From positions 1-16,839 of the forward strand of contig CBDUBU010000056.1 in the NCBI GenBank assembly GCA_965365465.1: a DNA stretch of 16,839 nt. Direction: 5' to 3'. Every line of letters begins with the position of its first letter. The stretch's first letter is position 1. The notes under the pieces were generated by a model that was not told the origin of the DNA, made no database searches, and saw only the letters and a program-made list of their open reading frames with translations. Shown piece after piece: positions 6,846-14,305 of this stretch. The stretch comes from CBDUBU01 sp965365465. Its GTDB lineage: Bacteria; Bacteroidota; Rhodothermia; Rhodothermales; DASSAV01. Made by a program: the position numbers and the translations under genes.

Positions 6846-7754
6846 ATGACGAAGGCTCTCCGAGTGGTCTTTTTCGCTGCTCTCGTTGTTCCGGGTTTTG
6901 TTGCCCCGCAGCAGTTGGCTTATGCCCAGGAGTTTAATTGCACGGCAGGGATTGATTTCAGCCTGCTCACTGGCAATGAGTATTCGTTCCTTAATCAGTT
7001 AGGAGAGCGGGTCGAGGAGTACGTCAATGATCGCGCCTGGACGGAAGATACGTTTGAAGAAAAGGAACGCATCGAGTGCCAGATACAGATTACTGTCGAG
7101 GAGGCAATTTCTCTTACGAGTTTTCAGGCCCGTCTCGTGCTGGCTATGAGAAGGCCCATCTACGGCACGGTGCAAAATACAACGGTCATTCAGTTCAACG
7201 ATTCTGACTGGCAGTTCAACTACGCGCAGGGATCTCCACTAATTTTCGATCTGGAACGGTATAACCCTTTAACCTCTGTTCTCGACTTCTATGTCCATAT
7301 CATGCTGGGGTATGATTATGATACGTTCAGCGATATGGGAGGGACGCCCTATTTCGAGCGAGCGCGGCGTATTGCAGAACGTGCGCAAGCACAGAACGCT
7401 CCGGGATGGTCGCAACTCGGTACGGAGCAGGGACGGCAGAATCTGGTCACACAATTGCTTGATGCCCGCTATCAGAAGCTGCGCAAGGCGTACTTCGACT
7501 ATCACTTCGGCGGCCTGGATCACTTTGTGACTGAAACAGAGACCGCACGGGAGATAGTCCTCGGTGTATTGGAGTCGTTGGAGCAGCTTCGTGAAGAAGT
7601 AGCACGCTCCTATGTGCAGGATCTCTTCTTTTCAACGAAGTACCAGGAACTCACTGCTATTTTTACGGAGTCGCCTCTGAGGAACGAAGCATTTCAGGTG
7701 CTGAGTCAGGTTGACCCCGCTCACATGACCGAGTACAACAAGCTGATGCAGTGA
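6846..7754 (+). CDS. porD: PorD-like protein (DUF4835 family), type IX secretion associated
   Basis: The protein has 302 residues with a signal peptide (RVVFFAALVVPGFV) cleaved near AYAQ, so it is periplasmic or outer-membrane associated. Family features are visible in order: the mature N-terminus QEFNC; FLNQLGERVEEYVNDRAWT; the ERIECQIQI segment; RPIYGTVQNT; FNDSDWQFNY; LTSVLDFYVHIMLGYDYDTF; and GGTPYFERARRI. This order is characteristic of DUF4835, named PorD in type IX secretion, where its exact task is poorly defined. The chosen ATG at 6846 gives the signal peptide directly; the frame is open back to 6471 but that part overlaps the divergent PorV-like gene on the other strand. The stop codon abuts the convergent HEAT-cyclophilin stop. 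Divergence from a PorV-like gene supports an outer-membrane secretion context. Confidence 0.85.
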   Translation: MTKALRVVFFAALVVPGFVAPQQLAYAQEFNCTAGIDFSLLTGNEYSFLNQLGERVEEYVNDRAWTEDTFEEKERIECQIQITVEEAISLTSFQARLVLAMRRPIYGTVQNTTVIQFNDSDWQFNYAQGSPLIFDLERYNPLTSVLDFYVHIMLGYDYDTFSDMGGTPYFERARRIAERAQAQNAPGWSQLGTEQGRQNLVTQLLDARYQKLRKAYFDYHFGGLDHFVTETETAREIVLGVLESLEQLREEVARSYVQDLFFSTKYQELTAIFTESPLRNEAFQVLSQVDPAHMTEYNKLMQ

Positions 7755-7757
7755 TCA
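7752..7757. other. Back-to-back stop codons of convergent genes in one TGATCA palindrome
   Basis: TGA at 7752-7754 ends the PorD-like gene on + and the complement of TCA at 7755-7757 ends the HEAT-cyclophilin gene on -. No base lies between them. Any terminator for either gene must therefore lie inside the other's coding sequence. Confidence 0.9.
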
Positions 7758-9806
7758 GGGTTGTTCGGGGGTAATGCCGGTAGAACGGACAAGGTCTCCT
7801 TCGTAGATACGGTCCACCACCTGCATTCCAGCGGCGACATACCCGAAGGCCGTATACCGCCCGTCCAGATGGGGCTGCATACTGTGGGTGATGAAATACT
7901 GGGAGCCTTCCGTATCCTTCCCGGCGCTGGCTATTCCTGTTGCCCCTTCCCGGAACAGAATACGAGTAAATTCACTCGGGATAACGAAGCCGGGTCCACC
8001 AAATCCATCACCGCGTTCTATGTCGCCTCCCTGAACGACGAAGTTTGGCACGACACGGTGAAACGGGACGCCATCGTAAGCCCCGGCTGCTGCAAGCTGG
8101 AGAAGAGTTTGAGAAGTGAAAGGAGCCTGTTCCGCATCCAGCATGATGTCGATCAATCCCTTGTCTGTGCGTAAGATAAGGTGGGGGTGTCTGCCCAGGG
8201 TTGCCAGGAACTTCCAGTCCAACGTTTTATCGAATCGCGCAGGGACAGGCGCCGCCGGGTAGCGCACCCCTGTCAGTTTTTGAAGCGCATCGGCAGCGGC
8301 GGCCCGAAGGATCGGATGTGCGCTTTGAAGCTCAGTTTGCAACATGGTTGCCATTGAGGAGTCGCCTACCGATCCAAGCGAATTCAGAATGGCTGTCATA
8401 GGCTCGATGTCTTCCGGAGCCTTCATTTGCCGATATGTTGTTGCCAGCAGACCGGGAGCGCCAAGAGGCCGAAACAAAGAATCCTCAAACGCCTGTGCGG
8501 CCACGTAGGAGGCAGCAAGGTCCCGTCGCTGAAGCGCATCTGCGAAAGCCTGAAAATAGACTGGAATTAGTGTTGGATCTGACCGGTCCTCTTTCCATCT
8601 CTCGTAAAGCGTATTCAGAGCAGCGTAGGCAACGTGAAGATCCTGGCTCGAAGCAGCCGCAGTAAGCGCTGCTAGGGCATCGGAGGCAGGCGCTGAAGCC
8701 AGCGCACGAAGCGCATGAGCGTACGCTAGAGGGCTGCCTTTTCTGCGTTCGATCTCTTCAGAGATAAACAGCCAGTGTCCTTTTTTGGCCGGAACCAGCA
8801 AAAGCAGGGCACTCACACGCCATGCTTCGGGGTGGTCCCGAATCCATTGGATGATTGTTTCCACACCGGCGTCCTCCCATCCCTCGAAACCTGCAATCGT
8901 TTCAGCGGCGGTCACCCTTACGTGCTCACTCGAATCTGAGAGCATTTCCAGGAGGGTGCGTCTTGCGTTGGGTTCTGGGAGCCGGGAGGCCATAGCACGG
9001 GCTGCCACAGTCCTTATGCGCCAGTCATCAGACTCGTGCGCCCATTTGATGAGCAGAGACGTATCTTCCGGCCTGCCAAGCCGGGCAACCGCTTGCAAAA
9101 GATACCCTGCCGCAGGATCAACAGGACCGGCGCTGCGAAGAATAGCGTAGAGCGTGTCTGAAACAAAGCTCCAGGGTTCTGTCGTCGGAGTGCGCCCGAA
9201 GTAGTAGGCAGCCTGCCTGCGGACAGCAGGATCCTGGCTTTGCAGAAACGTAACGAGGCGCTTCACTGCCTCCGGATGATGCAGGCCGCGAAGCGAAAAC
9301 CGTGAAATTGCCCTGCCCACACCCTCTTCGAGGGAACGGTGAGCATTCCATGTTGCCAGCTTTTGAAGGGTTTGCAGGTCTCCCTTCTTTCCGAGCGCGT
9401 CAAGCAGTTGCAGCTGTACATCATAAGCGGCTTCGCGCATCAAGGCTGAAAAAAGGCTGTCCGAAGAAACGCTGCCGTAGCTCTGGCCGAGTGCAAAAGC
9501 AGCATCTGCCCGGACATCATCTTCGGAATCCTGTAATAACTGCACCAGAAAAGGTATGGCCAGAGAGTCCTGAACGGATGCAAGCGCAAACGCGGCGCGT
9601 CCTCTGATGGACGGGTCGTGGCTGGAAAGCGAACGAATAAGTTCCTTTCCATTTCTTTGCGTTTGCAGTTCCACAAGATATTGCAGATCCGGACGAGACA
9701 GTAGATGATCGTCCGGTCTTGTGGTAAACGTCTGGCCGAGCACGCTGACAGGCAACATATTCAGCGTAATAAACAGCACAATATAGAAGGAACGGTTATT
9801 TATCAT
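7755..9806 (-). CDS. Exported HEAT-repeat protein with C-terminal cyclophilin-type peptidyl-prolyl isomerase domain
   Basis: The protein has 683 residues. A signal peptide (FYIVLFITLNMLPVSVLG) indicates export. Residues about 50-510 are a helical repeat array of HEAT/PBS-lyase type, with repeated units such as DPSIRGRAAFALA, EDDVRADAAFALG, DPAVRRQAAYYFG and SEHVRVTAAETIAG. The last roughly 150 residues form a cyclophilin domain: FHRVVPNFVVQGGD carries the catalytic Arg plus Phe and Gln, followed by GSQYFITHS and LDGRYTAFG. Compared with human cyclophilin A, the Trp and His near LDG are replaced by His and Tyr, as tolerated in bacterial enzymes. It probably catalyses proline isomerisation during folding of exported proteins, with the repeats as a binding scaffold. 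ATG 9804-9806 is preceded by GGAAA about six bases upstream. The neighbouring outer-membrane genes fit a periplasmic folding role, which is inference. Confidence 0.88.
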   Translation of the reverse strand: MINNRSFYIVLFITLNMLPVSVLGQTFTTRPDDHLLSRPDLQYLVELQTQRNGKELIRSLSSHDPSIRGRAAFALASVQDSLAIPFLVQLLQDSEDDVRADAAFALGQSYGSVSSDSLFSALMREAAYDVQLQLLDALGKKGDLQTLQKLATWNAHRSLEEGVGRAISRFSLRGLHHPEAVKRLVTFLQSQDPAVRRQAAYYFGRTPTTEPWSFVSDTLYAILRSAGPVDPAAGYLLQAVARLGRPEDTSLLIKWAHESDDWRIRTVAARAMASRLPEPNARRTLLEMLSDSSEHVRVTAAETIAGFEGWEDAGVETIIQWIRDHPEAWRVSALLLLVPAKKGHWLFISEEIERRKGSPLAYAHALRALASAPASDALAALTAAASSQDLHVAYAALNTLYERWKEDRSDPTLIPVYFQAFADALQRRDLAASYVAAQAFEDSLFRPLGAPGLLATTYRQMKAPEDIEPMTAILNSLGSVGDSSMATMLQTELQSAHPILRAAAADALQKLTGVRYPAAPVPARFDKTLDWKFLATLGRHPHLILRTDKGLIDIMLDAEQAPFTSQTLLQLAAAGAYDGVPFHRVVPNFVVQGGDIERGDGFGGPGFVIPSEFTRILFREGATGIASAGKDTEGSQYFITHSMQPHLDGRYTAFGYVAAGMQVVDRIYEGDLVRSTGITPEQP

Positions 9807-10007
9807 GTCATTTCCGGTGTGGTATGTCGCAACGGCCTGTAAAAAGAAAAGCCATGTATTGGCAACAGAAAAAGAATATTTATTAAGGATTTTAGATGAC
9901 TTGGTAATAGCCAGGCCAGGGCGGAATCATCCGGCAGATCATGCGTTAAAGGTAGAACCTGCCTGTTCCAGATACCACATATGGGACGCATTTTGAACGT
10001 ACAATAA

Positions 10008-10274
10008 ATGAAGAGAATCGATATGTATTCAACAACGGGTATTGATGCCATTGCTACTATCACGGAGCTTCGATCAAAAACGTCGGAACTTCTGGACCAT
10101 GTTCGAGAAACGAAAAAAAGCGTAATGATTCAGAAGAACAATGAAGCATACGCCGTCTTGATCGATTGGGAAACATATCAGAGTCTTATGTCCGGAGGAA
10201 AAGCAGCGCCTGACGATGAGAGCGTGGAGAAACCTGTAAAAAGACGCGGTCGCAAGAAAAAAACTGAACAGTAA
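10008..10274 (+). CDS. Phd/YefM-type antitoxin-like protein without adjacent toxin
   Basis: The protein is 88 residues (83 if the ATG at 10023 is used; AAGAGA at 10011-10016 sits better spaced for that start). ITELRSKTSELLDHVRETKK followed by SVMIQKNNEAYAVLIDWETY is the Phd/YefM antitoxin fold, which binds DNA as a dimer and normally neutralises a toxin through its C-terminal tail. Here the tail is acidic and then strongly basic, with AT-hook-like KRRGRKKK, unlike the usual toxin-binding helix. The next 164 bases hold no toxin-sized frame, and the following gene is a sulfurtransferase. The upstream gene is divergent. It may be an orphan regulator, a remnant of a toxin-antitoxin pair, or a small nucleoid-binding protein. 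The family call is good and the role unknown. Confidence 0.75.
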   Translation: MKRIDMYSTTGIDAIATITELRSKTSELLDHVRETKKSVMIQKNNEAYAVLIDWETYQSLMSGGKAAPDDESVEKPVKRRGRKKKTEQ

Positions 10275-10321
10275 ACGAGCGCAGCGACTAACGATAGTCA
10301 AACGACACAGTGAAAGTCTTT

Positions 10322-10349
10322 TTGACAGATGCCGGGAGGTAGATAAAAG
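10322..10349 (+). promoter_or_regulatory. Candidate promoter for the sulfurtransferase gene
   Basis: TTGACA at 10322-10327 is followed after 16 bases by TAAAAG at 10344-10349, a four-of-six match to TATAAT, leaving a leader of roughly 80 bases before ATG 10439. Bacteroidota sigma factors often prefer other boxes, so this is tentative. Confidence 0.3.
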
Positions 10350-10438
10350 TTCTCAATCAGGGAACGCAAGCGTCATCTCATACATTACGAAAGGTCGGCG
10401 AGTATATCATTCTTCACTCTTGACTAGAGGCAGCGCTT

Positions 10439-11296
10439 ATGACGGCCTATGCACATCCCGAAGTTCTGGTATCTACTGATTGGGTGGCAGATCGTCTTGA
10501 AAACATTGAGAATATCCGGATCATCGAATCGGATGAGGATATTCTCTTGTATGAGATGGGGCACATCACGAATGCCGTAAAGATTGATTGGGTAACCGAT
10601 CTTCAGGATCAGGTGGTGCGAGATTATGTAGGAAAACAGGTTTTTGCAGAATTGTGTTCGGCGCGTGGCATTTCTAACGATACAACCGTTGTGTTTTATG
10701 GCGACAAGAACAACTGGTGGGCCTGCTATGCCTTCTGGGTGTTCAAGCTTTTCGGCCACGAAAAGTGCCTCATTATGAATGGCGGACGCAAGAAATGGGT
10801 TGATGAAGGCCGCGCCTTGACAAGGGAGAAATACACTTTCCCGAGGACAAATTATATCCCCCACGATCCGGACCCCACTATCAGGGCATTCCGCGATGAA
10901 GTGCTGGAACATATGCGGGCTAAAGAGGCGCTGGTGGATGTCAGGTCTTCGGCCGAGTATACCGGCGAGATGACCCATATGCCTGATTATCCACAGGAGG
11001 GTGCGCTCCGAGGAGGACACATTCCGGGAGCGCGAAATGTGCCCTGGAGCCGCGCAGTAGCGGATGACGGAACCTTCAAGGATCGTGAAGAACTGGAACG
11101 CATCTACGAGGTCGAGAACGGCCTCAGTCCGGAGGATGAGGTCATTACCTACTGCCGCATCGGGGAGCGATCGAGCCACACCTGGTTTGTATTGAAATAC
11201 TTGCTCGGTTTTGACCAGGTCAAGAATTATGACGGCTCCTGGACCGAATGGGGCAATCTGGTGGGAGCGCCTATCGAAAAGGGGCTGCCGCAATAA
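10439..11296 (+). CDS. Thiosulfate/3-mercaptopyruvate-type sulfurtransferase (tandem rhodanese)
   Basis: The protein is 285 residues, the usual length for two rhodanese domains. The N-terminal domain (about 8-125) lacks an active-site Cys: its loop reads VVFYGDKNNWW, so it is structural. The C-terminal domain (about 145-280) carries catalytic Cys239 in ITYCRIGERSSHTW, which accepts sulfane sulfur as a persulfide. The motifs VDVRSSAEY and GHIPGARNVPW are classic rhodanese. The CRIGERS loop matches the SseA/CysA-type thiosulfate sulfurtransferases. ATG 10439 has AGAGG about nine bases upstream. No signal peptide is seen, so it is cytoplasmic. A SufE-family gene follows 113 bases downstream on the same strand, suggesting that sulfur is passed between the two. 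Confidence 0.92.
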   Translation: MTAYAHPEVLVSTDWVADRLENIENIRIIESDEDILLYEMGHITNAVKIDWVTDLQDQVVRDYVGKQVFAELCSARGISNDTTVVFYGDKNNWWACYAFWVFKLFGHEKCLIMNGGRKKWVDEGRALTREKYTFPRTNYIPHDPDPTIRAFRDEVLEHMRAKEALVDVRSSAEYTGEMTHMPDYPQEGALRGGHIPGARNVPWSRAVADDGTFKDREELERIYEVENGLSPEDEVITYCRIGERSSHTWFVLKYLLGFDQVKNYDGSWTEWGNLVGAPIEKGLPQ

Positions 11297-11409
11297 GCAG
11301 GAATAAGAAACCGCTGAAGATAGCGGGCGCGGGTTTCTGAAGGAATAAAGGGTGGTTTGTTGTGTTTTGTGCGGTATATGCAAGTCCGCCCGATCGAGGG
11401 GTTTTGTTG

Positions 11410-11841
11410 ATGAACAGGCTGGAAGAGATCGCGGAACAGTTTGAGACGGCTGACCCGCCGCTCAGACTTGAACTGCTGCTTGAATATGCGCAGAAATTGC
11501 CCCCTTTGCCGGAAGCATACTGGCCGCTCCGTGATGCCGGGCTAAACAGGGTGCATGAATGTCAGTCGCCCGTTTTCTTGATGATAGAGAACCAGGGCGG
11601 CAAGGTGCTGATTCGCGCAGACGTACCCGAAACCGCTCCCACAGCGCGAGGTTTTGTTTCCATTATGACGCACGCCTTTAATGGAATGGAGCCGAAGGCT
11701 ATCCTTGACGCTCCTGCTGATATCTTACGCTTCCTCGGACTGTCTGGATTAATCGGGATGCAACGGACGTTCGGCCTGAATGCGATCTACCGGCGCATAA
11801 GAAACGAGGCTGCCCGCCTTGAGAGCGTTGGGCCGGGATAA
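11410..11841 (+). CDS. sufE: SufE-family sulfur-acceptor protein
   Basis: The protein is 143 residues from ATG 11410, the normal SufE length. GAGGGG lies about eight bases upstream and fixes this start; a longer frame from 11362 adds unrelated residues. The sulfur-accepting Cys51 sits in VHECQSPVFL, the same position as Cys51 of E. coli SufE. Other family features are the N-terminal FETADPPLRLELLLEYAQ helix, RGFVSIMTHAFNG and the C-terminal LGLSGLIGMQRTFG. SufE accepts persulfide sulfur from a cysteine desulfurase and activates it for Fe-S cluster assembly. No sufS or sufBCD genes are in the window. The neighbour is a sulfurtransferase instead. The TAA at 11839-11841 overlaps the T tract of the terminator serving the opposite strand. 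Confidence 0.92.
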   Translation: MNRLEEIAEQFETADPPLRLELLLEYAQKLPPLPEAYWPLRDAGLNRVHECQSPVFLMIENQGGKVLIRADVPETAPTARGFVSIMTHAFNGMEPKAILDAPADILRFLGLSGLIGMQRTFGLNAIYRRIRNEAARLESVGPG

Positions 11842-11862
11842 AAAAGAGCGCGCGAGGCGCTC
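11840..11862 (-). terminator. Rho-independent terminator for the tdh-kbl-oxidoreductase operon
   Basis: GAGCGC at 11846-11851 pairs with GCGCTC at 11857-11862 around a five-base loop. On the minus strand the stem is followed by six T (complement of A 11840-11845). It lies 14 bases past the Gfo/Idh/MocA stop. It overlaps the last two bases of the convergent sufE stop codon, so the two genes are packed tail to tail. Confidence 0.8.
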
Positions 11863-11875
11863 CGTGCAAGCCTTG

Positions 11876-13015
11876 TCAGGTCAGATCAACGATTGCTCCG
11901 GTATCGATAGACTTGTAAATCGCTTCTATGATTTTCATGTCACGTAACCCTTCCTCTCCTGATGCGCTGATCGGCTTTTTGTTCATAATGGCGTCGGCAA
12001 AAGCATCCATGTGTGCAGACTGCTGATTGATCGGTTCGATCTCCATAGGGCCATTCACCGTTTGCCCGCGAATGCCGCTATAACTATAGGCAGGGCCAAG
12101 TTCGAACCACCCGTCGGGGGCGGTAGCGTAGAGCCGTTCCACATAAGCGGCATAGGTAGTGCTTGAATTAGCTGCAGCGCCGCTTGGGAAAGTCAGTTGC
12201 CAGAGGATGGTTTCGTCGACTTCTGAGAACTTCTGAGGGTCTGTTTTGAACTCGCGTGCTACTACGGAAACCGGCTCTTCCCCGGTGACGTACCGGGCCG
12301 CCTGAATGGCATAGATGCCTACGTCCATCAAGGCGCCGCCGCCTGCAAGTTCCTTTTTCAGACGCCACTGAGTAGGGTCTCCTATGCGAAACCCGAAGCT
12401 GGTCTCCACAAGCTTGACAGGGCCGAACACCTGTTCCTGACCCAGCCGCATTGCTTCGCGGTTGTGCGGCTCGAAGTGAAGGCGATAACCGATCGAAAGC
12501 CTGCGATCCGCCTGCCGACACGCCGCGATCATCGCCTCACACTCGGCCACCGTCACGGCCATCGGCTTCTCACAGATCACATGCTTGCCGGCCCTGGCCG
12601 CGCGAATGCTGTAGGCGGCGTGCATCGAATTGGGCAGCACCACGTAGACGATGTCGATCTCCGGGTTGTCGGCCATCTGGTCGAAGCTGTCGTAGTTGTA
12701 GACGTTCCGGGAGGGGATGTTATACTTGGCGGCCCAGGCTTCGGCCTTTGACGGCGTGCCCGTAACGATCCCCGCCAGATGACAGCGCTCTGTCTTTTGA
12801 AGCGCCGGAGCAAGCTGGTTGGTCGCATAACTGCCCAGACCCACAAGGGCTATTCCTAAACTGTCTTGCTTGCGTGAACGCTTTCCCTGCACATTCGCTG
12901 TCGTTCCTGGCGTCAGGCGAGTAAAGGCGGCAGCGCCGAGGCCGAATGATACATTTTGCAGAAAAGTGCGCCTGGTCTGTCCTGTTTCAGGAGCGTCTCC
13001 ATTGCAGAGTTTCAT
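11876..13015 (-). CDS. Tat-exported Gfo/Idh/MocA-family NAD(P)-dependent oxidoreductase
   Basis: The protein is 379 residues. The N-terminus carries a twin-arginine signal, TRRTFLQNVSFGLGAAAF at residues 14-31, implying folded export with its cofactor, as in glucose-fructose oxidoreductase. The Rossmann fold begins IALVGLGSYA (55-64). ICEKPMAV gives the Glu-Lys-Pro motif at 149-151, which contacts the nicotinamide and substrate. The C-terminal domain contains GGGALMDVGIYAIQAARYVTG. The substrate is not predictable from these motifs, but a sugar or cyclitol is usual. AGAGG about six bases upstream supports the start. It follows kbl by 54 bases on the same strand and is the last gene before the terminator. 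Codon use changes sharply inside it: codons 80-170 are about 88 percent GC at the third position by hand count, against about half in codons 1-79. Confidence 0.9.
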   Translation of the reverse strand: MKLCNGDAPETGQTRRTFLQNVSFGLGAAAFTRLTPGTTANVQGKRSRKQDSLGIALVGLGSYATNQLAPALQKTERCHLAGIVTGTPSKAEAWAAKYNIPSRNVYNYDSFDQMADNPEIDIVYVVLPNSMHAAYSIRAARAGKHVICEKPMAVTVAECEAMIAACRQADRRLSIGYRLHFEPHNREAMRLGQEQVFGPVKLVETSFGFRIGDPTQWRLKKELAGGGALMDVGIYAIQAARYVTGEEPVSVVAREFKTDPQKFSEVDETILWQLTFPSGAAANSSTTYAAYVERLYATAPDGWFELGPAYSYSGIRGQTVNGPMEIEPINQQSAHMDAFADAIMNKKPISASGEEGLRDMKIIEAIYKSIDTGAIVDLT

Positions 13016-13069
13016 AGGGTCCTCTTGGGATTGGTTAGACCGTACAAAGCGGGCGGAAGAATGGAAAAA

Positions 13070-14251
13070 TCAGACAACCTTGTACCTGCTTCCGACTTCG
13101 GCAAAGGCATCGAGACACTGGTCCAGATGCGCACGGGTATGGGCGGCGGATATCTGCACGCGGATGCGTGCTTCGCCTTTCGGGACGACCGGATAGCTGA
13201 ATCCAATCACATAGATGCCCAGTTCGAGCAGATCACGGGCTATGTCTTGCGCGAGGCGAGCGTCATAGAGCATGATTGGCACGATCGGATGAATACCGGG
13301 CTTGATGTTGAAGCCTCGCAGGGCCATCTGTTTGCGGAAATAGGCTGTGTTTTCCATAACCTGATCCCGGAGATCTGTTGTCTTGCTCAACAGGTCGAGT
13401 ACCATGATCGAGGTGTAGACTACCACCGGAGCTACCGAGTTTGAGAACAGATAGGGCCGTGAGCGCTGCCGGAGCAAGTCGATTATCTCCTTGCGGCCGG
13501 TCGTGAAGCCTCCGGTAGCACCGCCAAGCGCTTTTCCGAGGGTGCTCGTAACAATGTCTACGCGGTCCAGAACGCCGCAGTGCTCTATCGAGCCGCGGCC
13601 TGTTTCTCCAAAGAAACCAGTAGCGTGGCTGTCATCCACCATGACGATCGCATCATATCGATCCGCAAGATCGCATATTTCTTCCAGCCTTGCGATCTCT
13701 CCGTCCATGCTGAAAACACCATCCGTGGCGATCATGCGTATTTTTGCGCCCTGTGTTTCCTTAAGCGCCTGCTCCAATTCCACCATATCGCTATGGGTGT
13801 AGCGGTATCGTGCGGCCTTGCAGAGCCGGATGCCGTCAATAATACTGGCATGGTTGAGTGCGTCACTGATGACGGCGCAATCGGCGTCAAGCAACGTCTC
13901 GAAGAGACCCCCGTTTGCATCAAAGCACGAAGAATAGAGTATAGCGTCTTCCTTACCCAGAAAAGTGGCAATTTTTCCTTCGAGCTGCTTATGAATATCC
14001 TGCGTGCCGCATATGAAACGCACGGAGGAAAGGCCGAATCCGTACCGTGCAATCCCTTCCTGTGCCGCTGCAATGAGGTCAGGATGGTTTGCAAGGCCGA
14101 GGTAGTTGTTGGCGCAGAAATTGATGACTTGCTGCTCAGGTTTTACTGTGATTTCTGCGCTTTGCTGCGACGTAATGATCCGTTCTTCCTTGTAAAGCCC
14201 GGCTTCCCGAATTTCAGCGAGGGTGTCCCGGAAAAAGGAGGTTTCAGCCAT
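13070..14251 (-). CDS. kbl: Glycine C-acetyltransferase (2-amino-3-ketobutyrate CoA ligase)
   Basis: This PLP-dependent enzyme converts 2-amino-3-ketobutyrate and CoA to glycine and acetyl-CoA, the second step of threonine breakdown. Its 393 residues match the family length. Visible motifs include NFCANNYLGLANHP, the VRFICGTQDIHKQLE segment, the cofactor-binding MVDDSHATGFFG, and TSTLGKALGGATGG with the PLP-binding Lys at 240. The related alpha-oxoamine synthases (BioF, HemA, serine palmitoyltransferase) are alternatives, but the GTQDIHK region and the tdh neighbour favour Kbl. AGGAAG about seven bases upstream of 14249-14251 is a good ribosome site. It sits 54 bases downstream of tdh in the same operon and 54 bases ahead of the Gfo/Idh/MocA gene. 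It acts in the cytoplasm. Confidence 0.95.
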   Translation of the reverse strand: MAETSFFRDTLAEIREAGLYKEERIITSQQSAEITVKPEQQVINFCANNYLGLANHPDLIAAAQEGIARYGFGLSSVRFICGTQDIHKQLEGKIATFLGKEDAILYSSCFDANGGLFETLLDADCAVISDALNHASIIDGIRLCKAARYRYTHSDMVELEQALKETQGAKIRMIATDGVFSMDGEIARLEEICDLADRYDAIVMVDDSHATGFFGETGRGSIEHCGVLDRVDIVTSTLGKALGGATGGFTTGRKEIIDLLRQRSRPYLFSNSVAPVVVYTSIMVLDLLSKTTDLRDQVMENTAYFRKQMALRGFNIKPGIHPIVPIMLYDARLAQDIARDLLELGIYVIGFSYPVVPKGEARIRVQISAAHTRAHLDQCLDAFAEVGSRYKVV

Positions 14252-14305
14252 TTTTTCTTCCTTATTTTTATTGACTCGCCATCCGGTTTGAACACCGTGA
14301 ATACG

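Noticed and set aside
9857..9910. AT-rich stretch upstream of the HEAT-cyclophilin gene
   Set aside because: It could hold a promoter, but no pair of boxes with acceptable spacing was found on either strand.
10286..10299. GACTA-ACGA-TAGTC hairpin after the antitoxin-like gene
   Set aside because: It is only five pairs, AT-containing and without a following T run, so termination is not supported.
10424..11383. Antisense open frame of 319 codons across the sulfurtransferase gene
   Set aside because: It is a shadow of a clear rhodanese gene; its translation has no recognisable motif and no ribosome site.
12451..12846. Several long alternative frames inside the Gfo/Idh/MocA gene
   Set aside because: They arise from the high-GC third positions of that segment, giving Arg/Pro/Thr-rich translations without motifs.
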